Positions 1 through 12,834 of a DNA stretch of 64,000 nt are shown here, piece after piece (within the stretch, counting starts at the first letter, position 1; each line of letters opens with the position of its first letter). A program made the position numbers and the translations under genes. A model generated the notes under the pieces. It ran no database searches, was not told where the DNA came from, and was given only the letters and a program-made list of their open reading frames with translations. Source of the DNA: Stereum hirsutum FP-91666 SS1 (lineage: Eukaryota; Basidiomycota; Agaricomycetes; Russulales; Stereaceae); contig NW_006763132.1 in the NCBI RefSeq assembly GCF_000264905.1, forward strand, positions 2,598,663-2,662,662, given 5' to 3'.

Positions 1-1313
1 CTCAAACGGCGACCACTTTTAGCAAACAGCTGTAGTTATACCTATCTGCCACTGGTCCTTGCAGACGCAAGCAGATACTTGCTGAATGGGGTATCCTTTT
101 GGCACAGGGTGTTTCCGTATTGCTAGTGCGAACCTGAGGGCATCCCACATAAGACGTATGGGTCCGTGCGAGTCGGCAGGCAACGAGGAGGCCGATAAGC
201 GAAGAGCTTACCCTCAAACGTCAAAGCGAGCAAAGCTCCCAAGGGCTGTGGATACAACACCGTACGTCAGCACACACCGTGGAGCGAAAATGAAGTAAGA
301 AAGCATGTAGACAGTGGAAGATAACACAACAAGGGCCTTGTCGGGAGAGTAGGGAGCACCTTCGGGGCGGAGCCTGTGCTCAAAGTTCGCGCGACTGTAA
401 AATCCTTTGCTGGATGCGGATTGCGTTTATGGGATCGGGGATTGATACTACGTACCTGAGACGGATATGAGAGGAAGATGAACACGCCTTCATCGTGCTT
501 TTGGGAGATGCATCACACCGTTGAGAATTACGGAAGAAATTTCTTTTCGTGCCATAACCTTCGGGTTCGATATTAGATGAATCGAGGCTTCATGCATTCC
601 TGGTATCCTCTGGAACGGTAGGCCGCAGACCTCGGACGATCTTCGCATCGCTGGCGTTAGTTCCTCTAAAACCGTCCGGTGGGACAGCGAGGATTCCACT
701 AAGTACTGATGAGATGAACCTTTGTACCAGTGATAACCTACCGAGCAAGAGCGGACTTCGGTGGGAAGGACTCAAGGTCGGGCCACACAAGCGCTCCGAG
801 TCGCATGCGAGACCCACATACCTCAGCATATCGTAAGATCTGTTTTTGCACAACGAAACTCGATATCTGAGCGCCATGCGAGAGAAAAATAAGAGATGAA
901 AGATGCGAGTGGAGCACAGAAGGATGAAATTTGCGGTCAACATGAGTGGCGGACGGACGCGGTTACATAAAACGAACGGACGTTCGGCACGGTGCGAGCG
1001 GTGTCGTCAACAATTCCAGCGCGTCTCATCGTCACTTTCTCCTTGCTCCTGAGCATCCATCATCCTCTCTCCCATCTCACTCGTCGAATCGAGAATTTCT
1101 CCAAAGTAGTCAAGAACAGTGCGTCTTATTATCCACCATCGAACTAGTTCTCTCCCCAGTGAGCTGAAACTTGCAACATACGTCCGCTCAGGCATCGCAT
1201 CGCGGGTATATTGTGCCTACCAGCATCGCATACCCCGGACGATCAATAACATACACCCGCCTACGTTCTCAGCTAGCTCAGTTACCCCACACAACCCCAG
1301 TATACCTGCCATC
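1..1313. other. Left-edge intergenic stretch, no gene seen
   Basis: No open frame here has recognisable protein character. The longest is a minus-strand frame of 117 codons near 590-943 without any motif I know. The last 100 bases before the trehalase start are C-rich with little G, as in many fungal 5' untranslated leaders, so the trehalase promoter probably lies between about 950 and 1250. Confidence 0.5.
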
Positions 1314-4300
1314 ATGCCGCCTCTCGCTCACCCCCCTGGAATGAACTTCCTCGATGACCAGGAGCAACGCCCGGTCAATGCCGATGCTGCCACTTACTAT
1401 GGAGGCCAGGAGTATCACAGTCGTGCGAGAACATATAGCGCCGTATGTTTGACTCAGTATCGTCTCCTTTGCTCTATGTCTCACGCCGTACGTTTGTCTT
1501 TAGTCACAGTCGCACGCACCGAAGCGCGCCCCAGCCTTTGAAGAGGATTGGCATCTCCGCCCCCGAAGAATGTCCCACGACGAGAAGAGTTCTGCGCCTA
1601 GACGTTTCCTAATTGACGTGGAAGAAACCATCAGGCTTGTACTTGAGCAAGAAGACACAGACGGCGACTTCCAAATCTCCATTACCGACGCTGGTCCTAA
1701 GCTCCTTTCGCTGGGTACCGCCACTAGTAACGGCTACAAGAGCTTTGACATCCGAGTGAGTGCTCTATGTTCAATTTCCTAATTTTTTGGGCAATGGCCG
1801 AGGTTTCCTGCTTGCTTGGTCGGCGTTTGTAGCCGCCGGTCTATATCCTCGGACAGGTGGCACCCGAATAGTGCTGTTCACTTGCCCCATTGACAAAGGG
1901 GATACAAGATTTCTCCAAACATCTGGGCCTTTTACGACAAGTAAGCTTGTCGTGCTACTCCTCATGCGGAATAGAAAGCACATGATCTGGCAAAGCTGAG
2001 ATACGTCACTCAATGGTCCAGTTCTTGCTATAAGGCTACTTCTTTCCCTGCATTACATTCCACCATATCGTCTTCCGTTATGTCACCAATAGCTCATCTC
2101 AGTTCTCGGTATCATATAAATTCTGATCTGACTTCCCTCTGAAGGGTACCTACATGTTGTCAAATCTCCTCCAAGAGCTCGCCCTTGCCCGTGATCACAA
2201 CCGGAAACGAATTGTCCTCGACGAAGCTCGCCTTACCGAGAATCCCGTCGACCGTCTTTCCCGTATGATCAAGAACTCGTTCTGGCACTCGCTCACGCGT
2301 CGCATCGACGGAGACGGCCTCGAAATTATTTGCGCAGATCCGAAGAACCGTACAGGGCGCGTCCAACCACGAATCTACGTCCCACATCGCGAACCGGCGA
2401 TGATCGAGTACTACAGAAGGATCGCCAAAGAGAAGCCGCATCTGAATTTGGATGTTCAAGTTCTGCCTCCGAATCCTGGCGACCCTCACTTCGTGAAGAG
2501 TCTGAATTCGAAACCGGGAATCCTGGCACTGGCAATGAACGAGGTGGATGACGGGAGGGGTGGCAAGACCTTAAAGGGGATTCCTTTTATCGTTCCAGGA
2601 GCGCGATTTAACGAGGTATGTTATCAAGCAACATTTGATCGCCTACTGAGCTAATGGCATATTTAGCTCTATAATTGGGACTCTTACTTCATCTCGCTCG
2701 GTCTACTTGTCGACGGCCAAGTCAATATGGCGAAAGGGCTTGTCGAACATTTCATCTTCGAGATCAAGCATTACGACAAGATCCTCAACGGCTCTCGCTC
2801 CTACTACCTCGCCCGTACCCAGCCTCCCTTCCTGACCGACATGGCCCTTCAGATCTACAACCAGCTTGACCGCTCTGATCTCGACGCTAATCGCCAATGG
2901 CTTAAGCGTGCCATCCAAGCTGCCATCAAGGAGTACCACACCATCTGGGTCGCCCAGCCGCGCATGGACCCGAAGACCGGTCTCTCACGTTTCAGACCAG
3001 AAGGTGTCGGTATTCCCCCCGAGACAGAAGCCACTCATTTCACGCACATCCTCGAGCCGTACGCGCAGAAGCACGGTTTGTCGGTGCTTGAGTTCAGCGA
3101 GAAGTACAATAATGAGTCGATCAGGGAGCCTGAACTGGATGAGTATTTCCTCCACGACAGGGCAGTTCGGGAGTCTGGGCACGACACGAGTTACCGTCTC
3201 GAGAAACGGTGTGCTAACTTGGGCACGATCGACCTTCAGGCTCTGCTTTATAAGTACGAGATCGATATTGCTACGGCGATTAGGGAGGTATTTGACGATG
3301 AGCTCGATCTGGAGGAGAACTTCCCATTGGCACCCTTTCCGCCTTCTGTGGAGTCGTACGCGAACCCAAAGAGGGAGATGTCGAAGAGTAGGAAGCAGAC
3401 GAGTGAGGAATGGTTCCAGAGGGCGGAGTTCAGGCGGGAGATCATTGACAAGTATTGCTGGAATGAGAGCAAGAGCTTGTACTTTGATTACGATACCGTG
3501 CAGGAGAAGCAGAGTTTGTATGAGAGCGCAACTGCCTTCTGGCCGCTTTGGGCGGGATGCGCTAGCGAAGAACAGTGCTGGAAGCTTGTGTATGTCTCGT
3601 TCCTCCTATCCTTTGCTCCTCCCCTTGTCCATCCCTTCGTTCTGAGCGCCAGTGTTCACATACCCATATGGGTTTGTGGGCGTGGGAGTGCTTGGGAAGG
3701 GGTTGTTTGCCTTTGATGAAAGGGTTGATGGTGTTGACGATTCCAAACGGCTAACCCAAATTGCCTGTCATTGATAGATCACAATCGTTGAAGAAGTTCG
3801 AGGTCATTGGTGGGATCGTCTCTGGGACCGAGGAATCCAGGGGAAAGATCTCCCTCGACCGACCTAACCGACAGTGGGATTACCCCTATGCTTGGTGAGC
3901 GCGCCTTTATTTATGAAACTCGTTGCTCAGACAGTTGCTCACCGAGTGGTCTGCTCGTTTGTAGGCCTCCACACCAGATCATGGCATGGGTCGGGCTTGA
4001 GCGATACGGTTATTTGGAGGACGCGCAGAGGTTGGCGTACAGGTTCCTCTACATGATGACCACTGCTTTCGTCGACTTCAACGGTGTGGTCCCTGAGAAG
4101 GTGTGTACTATTTTTGAGTTACTTGTGGTTGTAGTGGAGCCGTGACTGACGTCTGGTGCGATGATATTGTGTGTGCGTGTAGTTCGACGCCGTGAAGCTG
4201 TCTCATCTTGTGGACGCTGAGTACGGAAACCAAGGAGTCGACTTCAAGATGGTCCCTCGTGAAGGGTTTGGTTGGATGAACGGTGCGATTTTGTCTTCCT

Positions 4301-4604
4301 CTTCACTTCTTATCTGATAGCTCACTTCCGCGGTCTCACAGCCGCATACCAAGTGGGACTCTCGTTCCTTACCTCTCACATGCGCCGCGCTGTCGCCGCC
4401 TGCACCTCGCCAGAGGTCTTCTTTGGCAGGACGATGATGGGCGAGCACACTGCTGCACCACCGAGCAGTGTCGTCAACGATCCTCTTGGGCTGGCCATGG
4501 AGAACTTGACGGTGTCCAGCACGGGGCCTGTGGCGACTGGAACATCCCCGATGCCTGGCTCTCCAAAGATCTACCCGACCTTTGGAACGTCGCCTTCGTA
4601 CTGA
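1314..4604 (+). CDS. NTH1: Neutral (cytosolic) trehalase, GH37
   Basis: Hydrolyses trehalose to two glucose molecules in the cytosol, which mobilises the stress sugar. The order is: a short N-terminal tail with RRMS (fits a PKA site), a calcium-binding loop [10 protein letters not shown], then the GH37 barrel. Signature 1 reads [15 protein letters not shown] across an intron (usual form PGGRF). Signature 2 reads [12 protein letters not shown] across an intron (usual form WAPHQ). [10 protein letters not shown] and DAEYGNQG carry the catalytic Asp and Glu known from yeast Nth1. There is no signal peptide, which argues against acid trehalase. The start at 1314 gives [12 protein letters not shown]. 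Introns begin at 1443, about 1754 (near 390 nt, unusually long), about 2614, about 3590, 3895 and later. The identification is secure; exact intron ends are hand-placed. Confidence 0.95.
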
Positions 4605-5659
4605 GCTACGGGACAATGTGTCTCGTATCTAGGCCCTTGGTGTGGCGGCCAGTCGTGTATAGATGGGAATGAGAGTGGTATAGTGGGTGTGGTATAGCGT
4701 CGCATTATTGGGCTGTTCCGGTAGATTCGGTTTATTGGCTATCGTCACGTCTCCCACACTCAATGTGGCGAGATCCTAATTCTGTGCTGCATTCGACCAA
4801 TGGTAGCGGTACTCAGCTCCGCGGCTGTGTTTTATTCTGTACAACCAATCCCGCCTCTCACCTCCCCCCTCTCACACCCTCTTCACCTCCACTTGTCAAG
4901 TCTTCATATCATCCCTAGCCCCTACTAGATCTTGCAATTTTCCAGTTAATTTCACGTTGTCGTCTTTGTCCATTCTTTGTCCTTCCACTGTACAATTATA
5001 CGTATCGCCAGGCTAGAGTCAGGCGATTCAGCCAAGCAGTTTTCTTCTGAACTCGTGTTCTTTTACACCGTCTATCGAAATGTCACTCGTCGTTTGGATT
5101 AGTTTAAGAATAGAAGATTGTTCTTCAAGTTTAAGCTCGTGGAGTGCACTCAGGTAGACATGGGCGACCTCGATGTCCTCAGCTTGGCGTTTGCGAAGAA
5201 AACAAATTTAGAATACTTTAGGATGGCGTCGTGGACCGTGGTGTGGTGTACATTTGGTGGGCGCAAGTCATTCCTACCAGTAAGTGACAACACAGTGCGA
5301 AAACAAATCTCTATTTACGTTGTGCCATGGGTTGCAATCTGATAAGATGTGAAGTCTTTCATACTGTGGGACTCTCAATGAAAGCAAGTGGCATAGTGCC
5401 TGTAAAATAATATTCTGAGAGCGAAGTGGGGAGGGGGCGCTGTGCCACACTGCTTCGCGCAGTGGCGAGGAAGCGCGTGGGTCTCCGGCGATTTGGTGGC
5501 CGTCGGCGGAGTTTCGAAAACTGGAGCACTGCCAAGGTCAACGCGCTTAGAAGGCTCCTTCAAATATTCCTCTCTTCCCTCAACCTCCAAGTCTCCCGAT
5601 TACGACGCAAGAGAGAACAACAGCAAACCCATAAGAACTACAGTGAAAGTCCCAGAAAG
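4605..5659. other. Intergenic, with 5' leader exon of the next gene
   Basis: No convincing gene. Pyrimidine-rich DNA at 4850-5000 has no clear frame. The segment from about 5560 to 5659 is CT-rich, then A-rich, and ends AGAAAG just before a strong gtgagt donor. I read it as the non-coding first exon of the CDF transporter gene. Confidence 0.45.
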
Positions 5660-5855
5660 GTGAGTGGACCGTGCGTTTGGGCTCCTCCAAAGAAATGACG
5701 TGGCCCGGCTGAGCGGTAACGGCCTTCTTGAGACCTCGGCTCTCATCAAGCTCTCATACTTACCGTTGTTCTGGGTCGCCCGTTCCCTCCACAACACCAC
5801 CGCTCGTAGACACTAGCTCATGGATTTTAATAGATTTTACCTGACTGCTCTTCAG
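5660..5855 (+). other. Probable 5'-UTR intron of the CDF transporter gene
   Basis: A consensus donor gtgagt at 5660 follows a leader-like exon. A pyrimidine-rich acceptor ending in cttcag at 5855 lies 10 bases before the ATG at 5866. No reading frame joins well across it, so I place it in the untranslated leader rather than the coding region. A cDNA read would settle this. Confidence 0.45.
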
Positions 5856-5865
5856 CCCGACGACC

Positions 5866-7878
5866 ATGATCTTCAATACTAATGGTGAAAAGGGCGGGGA
5901 TCAGCCCGAACCGCCTACGGGTAACACCAGTCTTACGCAGACGTCCGCGTTCAAGGTTAGCCTGCGCTCATCTTCATCCAATGACATTTTCCCTGATGGA
6001 CACATTTGGCTAAGAACATGACCGGAGGTCATGCGCAGCAGACTGGGGGGTCATCAGGCACAGATGACATAGAGCTTCAGCAGACGCCATCTGTGAAGAG
6101 CGCGGCATACGAGGATCCTTTTGTGTTCTATAGCGGGATCAAGTCAGAACAGGAACTCGCTGCATTGAGGAAACGCAAACAAGGGAAAAGACTCGAGAAT
6201 TATCATACTCGACAGAATGCGGTGAGAAGTGCTCTCTCCTTGTCTCAGAAATTGTGTCGATATATTTACATGGCCCTCTCGAATAGCTCATACAGTCGCT
6301 ACTTAAGCCGATGGAGGAACATACAGAGGATGCCAGGGCTGAGGAAGATGCGGCTCGATTGCCCGTCAGTTCTTCCATTTATTGATATTATTCTACTCTG
6401 ACCATATTCTCATATCTCAGGTGAGGATAGCTGTCCATGCCAGCATGTTCGCCAACTTCGCACTTTGTGTTCTGCAACGTAAGTGTATCCGTCTATGCGC
6501 CCCCTTCAACACAGCATATTTGAACCTCTTTTCCCACAGTCTACGCTGCCATATCATCGGCATCGCTCTCCCTCATCGCTACAGGCATTGACTCCGTCTT
6601 TGACATCGGGAGCAATGTCCTGCTCTATTTCGTGCACAAGAAGGCTAGCAACATGGACGTGAATAGGTGGCCGGTAGGCGGGGCTCGCTTGGAGAACATC
6701 GGCAATGTCATCTATGGTCCGTTGCGTTTACTTCCTGTCAGATCATCCTCGTGCTCAATTACATGATCTTAGGGTTTTTGTAAGTTATCTGCAGTCGATC
6801 CAGATGCAGAAATAGTGCTAATAACCGCACTCAAGGATGGGTTCCGTCAACCTTGTGGTCATCGTCGAGTCTGCAAGAGATTTGATTTCACATGGTGGTG
6901 GAGAGACAAATGAGCTTCACGTTCCTTCTCTGATAGCTGTGGCTGCTGCCTTGGGTGAGTGACTTACGCGTACCTTCTTCATGCTGGGAGCAGTCTCGTT
7001 GACACGAACTTCAGCGATCAAGTTTCTTCTCTTCTTGTACTGCTATTCTTTACGCACAAAGTCAAGCCAAGTCCTTGTTCTGTGGGAAGATCATCGGAAC
7101 GATCTATTTATTAATGGGTTTGGTCAGTGTCTTGAAAGTATCTACTCTGTCTGTGAGTTAACGAGTCTTTAGGTCTGCTCATGTCTGCCGGCGGCAGCAA
7201 GTTGAAGTGGTGTAGGTACCATGGTCTCTAATATTCGTCGCTCGACTAATCCAGTCATGGCTTCGTTTCGACAGGGCTCGATCCGATGGGTGCTATTATT
7301 GTGCGTCTGCTCACCTCCCTTCATGTTCGCAATCTCATGCGGTATCCACGCAGATTGCAGCAGGTGTCCTTCTCTCCTGGACGTTAACGGTCTATGGGCA
7401 ATTTCAAGAGCTGGCCGGAAAGTCGGCCCCTCATGAGTTCTTGCAACTCATCATTTACAAAGCAACAACCTTCAGCAACGAAATCGAGAAGATTGACACG
7501 GTTCGGGCGTACCATGTCAGAAACCTTCTCCTTTCCTCCGCATGTGAATAGCTGAGCTGATTATTATGCTTCACCAGAGTGGACCTGTAAGTACTTAGTG
7601 ACCTACGAGATCGACGAGAAGCAGACTGATGCTTTGCGACAGAACTATTTCGTGGAAGTTGACATAGTCATGGCCGCCGAAACCCCATTATGGAAGACCC
7701 ACGACGTTAGCCAGCAGATGCAGGACAAGATCGAACTTTTGCCCAATGTAGAACGAGCGTTCGTCCACGTCGATTATGAGACGTCACATACCCCGGTATG
7801 TTTCTGTTTTCATTGTCTGATCTTTTGACGACCTGTTCTTATCATTTGATTAAACAGGAACATCGTAAAGTCGCATGA
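5866..7878 (+). CDS. Cation diffusion facilitator, DxxxD (Mn-like) subtype
   Basis: Membrane cation/proton antiporter that moves divalent metal out of the cytosol or into an organelle. A polar N-terminal region of about 120 residues leads into the first helix near VRIAVHASMFANFALCVLQ. The second-helix metal site is DSVFD inside TGIDSVFDIGSNVLLYF, followed by the conserved WPVGGARLENIGNVIYG. The fifth-helix site is DHRND inside WEDHRNDLFINGFG. Two DxxxD sites, rather than HxxxD, are the published mark of Mn-type CDF proteins, so manganese is inferred. A cytosolic C-terminal domain follows, with FVEVDIVM and NVERAFVHVDYE. At least eight short introns interrupt the gene. The last exon encodes EHRKVA and the stop at 7876. 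Confidence 0.9.
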
Positions 7879-8388
7879 GGATGAAGTCGACTAGCCCCAC
7901 TAGTTCTCGATGTGTTCATGGAAGCTGTCTTGAGGCGACACTGGACTTTCAGTATTGCTGTATACACGAATACAATGTACTTTATGCATGGATTGAACCT
8001 CATTGCCATAGCATATCAATTGTAGGCTTCGGTTCTAGCAGTAGTGAACCGGGCGTGAAGTGATGACTAGTTCTTGGAGGGGGGTTCGTGAAATTATAAA
8101 TAAGCAGCGGTATTCGAAGCCTGGATGACGTGGTCTAATGTCTACCACCTTCTTTTCACGTGTGTTTCATCTCGAAAACGACAGCTAGGTAAGTCGCATA
8201 TGTGCTAGGCTTGACCGAGATGTTGTGCTCTGGGCCACTGCGACAACGTGTGGGTGGCGTGTTGAGTTTGAATGTCCGAAAGCCCTGATAAGGGTCAACC
8301 GCCTTTCGGAGATTGAAATAGCCCTATCGAGCTTGCTCTGCCGTCACGGTCTTGTCTGCATTCGATCATCTTTATTTCTGACCACGAC
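7879..8388 (+). promoter_or_regulatory. Intergenic region with TATA box of ATG15
   Basis: Between the CDF stop and the ATG15 start there is a TATA-like sequence, TATAAATAA, at 8095-8103. It sits nearly 300 bases before the chosen ATG. A possible leader splice donor (gtaagt) lies at about 8190. I see no other gene here. Confidence 0.45.
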
Positions 8389-9921
8389 ATGCTCCCTACA
8401 TCACTGCTTGACTTTATTATACCTGTACTTAATATCATCGGCTATCGAAGGCCCGGGCTGCCTACCAACTCCCTGCAGTTTGAGTTACGACATGTACACG
8501 CTGTAACGCCAGCCGCAGAAGTGTACTTCTCAGATGTGTCTACTTCCTCTATTCGTGCTCAGTCGTCTCTCTCCTTGAAGTTCAGCCCTGTGAAGAGACA
8601 TAGACCCTCGTCTTTCAATGCTTTTACCAATGCCAGGGCACAGTCCATGTTGCGTGGACAAAGTGCCGCACTGGATTGGCACGAGGAAGAGGTGCCGGGT
8701 CCGGATGTAGAGAGCAGGGAGACCTTGCAGGTTCTGGCGAAGATGACCAATAACGCCTACTATGACGGTCCGCAAGAGAAGGGGTGGTATGACTTGGGTG
8801 GAAATTGGACCCAGGTGAGTTGTTCACTTGGTTTGCTGGCGCGATGCATGTCTGACTCGTCTCTCTATCCGAGTAGAATGCTCCCATTGGCTGGGAACCT
8901 GACCAAGATGGCTTTCGTGGTCACATATTCGTGACGCCAGATAACTCCACAGTCGTTCTCTCCATCAAAGGCACCTCAAGTTCGTATCTCGAGGCGTAGG
9001 AAGCTTTCTGATGTTTCTAATGACCTTTCTCTTGAAACAGTCCCTTACGTTGGTGACGGTGGGCCAACAGTGAAGAAGGATAAACGGAATGATAATCTGT
9101 TGTTTGCGTGCTGTTGTGCTAGGGTCGACTGGACGTGGTCAACGGTGTGTGGTTGCTATGGCGGAGGATGGAAATGTGATCAGACGTGCGTCGAGGATGC
9201 CCTCATAGACGAGAGTTTGTTCTATCCCAGTGGAACTGTGAGTGGTGCCTCGGTGCTTCTTCGCGTCTACTCAACGGCTCTACATAGAACCTCTACAACA
9301 ACCTGACGTATATGTACCCGGATTCGAACATCTGGATAATCGGCCACTCTTTGGGAGGTTCACTTGCTTCTCTTCTTGGTATGACATTCGGGACACCCGT
9401 GGTGGCCTTCGAGGCACCTGGAGAGAAGATGGCCGCCGGGCGTCTTCATTTGCCTGCTCCTGTACGTATACTACTTAAACCATTCTCGTCTTTCATTTGA
9501 TTGCTTATTTTATTCGATAGCCTTCCACGCAGCACATTACCCACGTCTACCACAATGCAGACCCGCTAGCAATGGGTACGTGTACGGGGACTACTTCTAT
9601 GTGCGCGCTCGCCGGATACGCAATGGAAAGTCGCTGTCATGCAGGAAGGGTCATCGAATATGATACTGTGACGAACCTCTCTTGGACCCCTGATCTCCGC
9701 AAACATGGCATTGAGCAGGTCATCAATAATTTACTGGGCAAGCCGTGGGCTCCGGCAGAAGAGGTCGGCAGGGAGGTACCGGAGGCGAAGGACCAGGCAG
9801 ATTGTGTTGTGAGTACCTCTCTTTCGATCGCCCGTAGTTTGTCTGACCATGCATTACGATCGTATAGGAGTGCTTTAGCTGGGAGTTCGGGGACTTTTTG
9901 AATAAGACAAAGTCCTCGTGA
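8389..9921 (+). CDS. ATG15: Autophagy-related phospholipase Atg15
   Basis: Lipase of the class 3 family that breaks down autophagic bodies inside the vacuole. The N-terminus carries one hydrophobic stretch ([13 protein letters not shown]), as expected for a type II membrane anchor. The nucleophile elbow is [16 protein letters not shown]. The probable Asp of the triad is in [13 protein letters not shown] and the His in [10 protein letters not shown], by comparison with yeast Atg15. Cys-rich segments such as [16 protein letters not shown] are typical of the family. The protein ends in [16 protein letters not shown] without the long low-complexity tail of many ascomycete relatives. Introns start near 8815, 8981, 9239, 9462 and 9811. 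The fold and family are clear; the start is the first ATG that gives the anchor. Confidence 0.92.
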
Positions 9922-10741
9922 TTGTTCAACTAGCGGCGGTTCCACTGTACATACTATATTCCGGTTACTCTTCCTTAATGCTCATAACTATCCTATTTTT
10001 TTGTTATGCGTGCCTGCTACTGCGCACTACCGTCAGTTATTCTCTTTTGTGGCCACCGTGATATCGAAGGCCACGATTTTCCCACAACGTACGCGGTAGG
10101 GGAGGGGCTGGTGTCGACCAAACTGAAATATTTGCTCGCTAACTATCGTATCTGGGCATCGAAACATTGTACGAGTCAGCGCATTACTGAAAGGCCAACT
10201 ACATGTGAGAGTAACATAGAGAACCAGACCTGGTTCAGACTCATCGATGTCCACCACTGTATTCGGCATGCATATATCTCATACTCAGACTTGAAAGTTA
10301 CTCGCAGAAGCATCCAGGCGGGAATCGACTCGGATCCTGCTTGCGGAGGTACTTATGTAGAAATTGCCGGCAAGCTCCGGAAGATAGGACACTGTCGTGT
10401 GGCGCGCCACTCTGCACCGCTCAGCCTCACTCGAACGCCTATAGGTACACGATCTGCGTGCGTACATTGCTCCTCTACAATGCATTGGTAGATCAAAGTC
10501 AATAGCGAATAGCTACCTAAGTATTTACTACAGGAGGCCCCACAAGGAAGCACCTCAGACCGGTGCGTAGTGTAGACAGAGACACTCAATTTATGGTACA
10601 TGATGTAAAGTAACCAGCAACAAAGCGATATGATAAGACACAGCAACTCGAACAACCTCCCCCACTGTGGCACCAAGAGTTCCAAGAAGATTTGCGCCGT
10701 GAATAAATATCCGTGCACGTATATCTCGCGCTCCACCTCAC
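9922..10741. other. Intergenic, no supported gene
   Basis: ATG15 and the MFS gene converge here, so both 3' ends fall in this stretch. One ATG frame of 161 codons runs from 10006 to 10491 on +. It has no motif, no domain character and no splice context, so I do not call it a gene. Confidence 0.5.
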
Positions 10742-12834
10742 TCATAACGACTGCCTCCCCTTCGTCTCTGTCAAAAACAGCGTCAAAAGCGCCGCCAACC
10801 CCACCCCTCCCCCAGCCAGATAAAGCACCCCATTCGTTCCCTTCTTCAACAACCCCTCCGCAATCAACGGCGCCACGATACTCGTCAACCGCCCCAACAT
10901 GCTCGCCGTCCCGAACACCGTGCCCCTTATCACGCTCGGGTACGCCTCGGGCGTGTATCCGTACAGGATGGCATTGAACATGGACTGGAAGAAGTATTCC
11001 ATGGCGTTGAAGCCGACGTTGGCGCTCTGGGAGTCGATGACGGTGAAGAGGAAGAGGGAGAGGGACATTAGGGCGGCGGAGAGGAACATGGAGTATTTGC
11101 GGCCGAGGCGGGGGTTTTGGACGAGGAAGGCACCGAGGAGCACACCGGGAATGCCGGGGATGGCGATGAGGACGCTGAACATGGAATGGAAGGCGTTAAC
11201 GCTGAAGTGAAATGATGGGCGAGAAGGGTACCCACTAATTCCGGTACGTCTCGGAGAGGGGTATATCCCTTGAAGCGCCCTTTTGGGCAAGGATGATGGG
11301 TAGGAAATATCCGGCAATGGTGAAACCTGAGCACAGACAGCTTACAATGAGCATGGTGTGGATTCGACAATAGCAAGGGTGCGTACCCCAGTAGTCGCAC
11401 ATGAAAACCAGGAACAAAACGAGGGTACTGAACAATTGCCTCGGCTGAGTGAGTAGAGGCTTGAGGTGCATCAAACTTGTCAGCTTGCTCTTTACCGCAT
11501 CCTGCCTGTCTTGCGAACCTGAACAGAATGCCATGGTAATCAGCCACACCGTTGAGCATAACCGGCGTAGAAAGATGAAGTACTAACGGTTGTTCCGGGA
11601 ACCAAAATCGTCTTCGAGATCATGGAAATCCTGCAGGGATAGAAGACACTCCTTTCCATTCTTCTTCGCGATGGCGTGCAGAGACTTAATGGCGAGTTCG
11701 TCGTGACCGTGGTTTATAAGAAACCGGGGACTTTCCTCGAATGTGAAGAGGAAGAACCGGACAAGAAAGCAAGCGAGCGTGATTGCACCTAGCGTGAACA
11801 TCCCATATCTTACAGACCAGAGATGAGATCAACAAGCACTCGGATTGGCAAGCGAGAGAGCTGGATCGTACCTCCAGCCCATATTATTCGATCGGCTACA
11901 GCAAGGGGTTCCAGGAGAGGCAACTCTGCAGGAAGGTATCGGACCCGTTATCGGGTCCGGGTTTGGATCACAAGAGTAGGATGGAATGATGCCCCAAAGG
12001 ATTGCGGAGCAAACGATGACCCCGAGAGGCTGGAACACGGAGAGAGCGACGATGACCCATCGTTTGCTGTGTGGCACAAACTCGAGCACAATAGTAGAGT
12101 CTATCGGTATATTTCCACCCAGTCCAAAACCTGCCCGACAAACTCAGGTTGATGCTCGTGAATCATGGTCAAGTTGCGCGCACCTGTGAAGGCTGCGAGG
12201 ATGCATACGCCTGTGTAACTTGAGGGAGCACCGATGAGAAGGCCGAAGGTGGCCGTGATGAGGAGGGTAAGATTGAATGCCCATCGCCGGCCAATGACGT
12301 CGACGAGGATGCCCCAGGTGAAGGCGCCAACGGTCAGGCCGGTTGCGAAAGCAGTTTCCAGGTGTCCTGAAGCTCCGGCTGATGCAATACGTCAGAAAGA
12401 CCACCATAGACTCCGACATAAAAGACTCACAGCTAACATTAAGCTCCTGAGTTAGTGGAGTAGCAATGAGACCAAATGCTTGTGCCCAAACAAGGTCTGT
12501 CCACGGCGCGCTCGTGTGAACACGTAGACCGCGTAGGAGAGGAGTTGAACGACGCACCGAGAAAGTAGCCGAAGCCACATAGAAGAAATATACTCTTTTG
12601 GTAAAATCCAAAGCCTGTATCATCGAGAGCTCTGTTGACAAGCATAATCTTCTGCTCTTCTATTGAACTTCCTGTCGAAACGGAAGCGAGCGACGTGGAT
12701 CTCGGGCGTGTCTTTACCGCCTCGCCCTCACCGCTGTCGGATTCTGGAAGCGTTGGAAGTGCTCCATTATCCTCTACGTTCGCGTTGGGCTCAACGGTGC
12801 CGATAAATTCGTCGTTGGACTTTGCGTAACGCAT
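10742..12834 (-). CDS. MFS transporter, SV2/SLC22-like sugar-porter group
   Basis: Plasma-membrane or organelle transporter with about twelve helices; the substrate is unknown. A Ser-rich cytosolic N-terminus includes RPRSTSLASVSTGSSIEEQK, then the first helix near FLLCGFGYFL. The motif between helices 2 and 3 reads GILVDVIGRRWAF. Then come TGAGGNIPIDS, LEFVPHSKRWV and the loop before helix 6. The second half has YGYTPEAYPSVIRGTVFG, matching the PE(x)YPxxxRG motif of this branch. The C-terminus ends LFLTETKGRQSL, the usual PETKG-type close. The chosen ATG at 12834 gives MRYAKSNDEF; the frame stays open further upstream, so a longer protein is possible. About seven small introns. The next gene on this strand is far away. 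Confidence 0.85.

Noticed and set aside
590..943. 117-codon frame on -
   Set aside because: No domain or homology hints; sits in a gene-free edge.
10006..10491. 161-codon ATG frame on +
   Set aside because: No motif, no splice context, composition unlike neighbours; a frame of this length is expected by chance in a window of this size.
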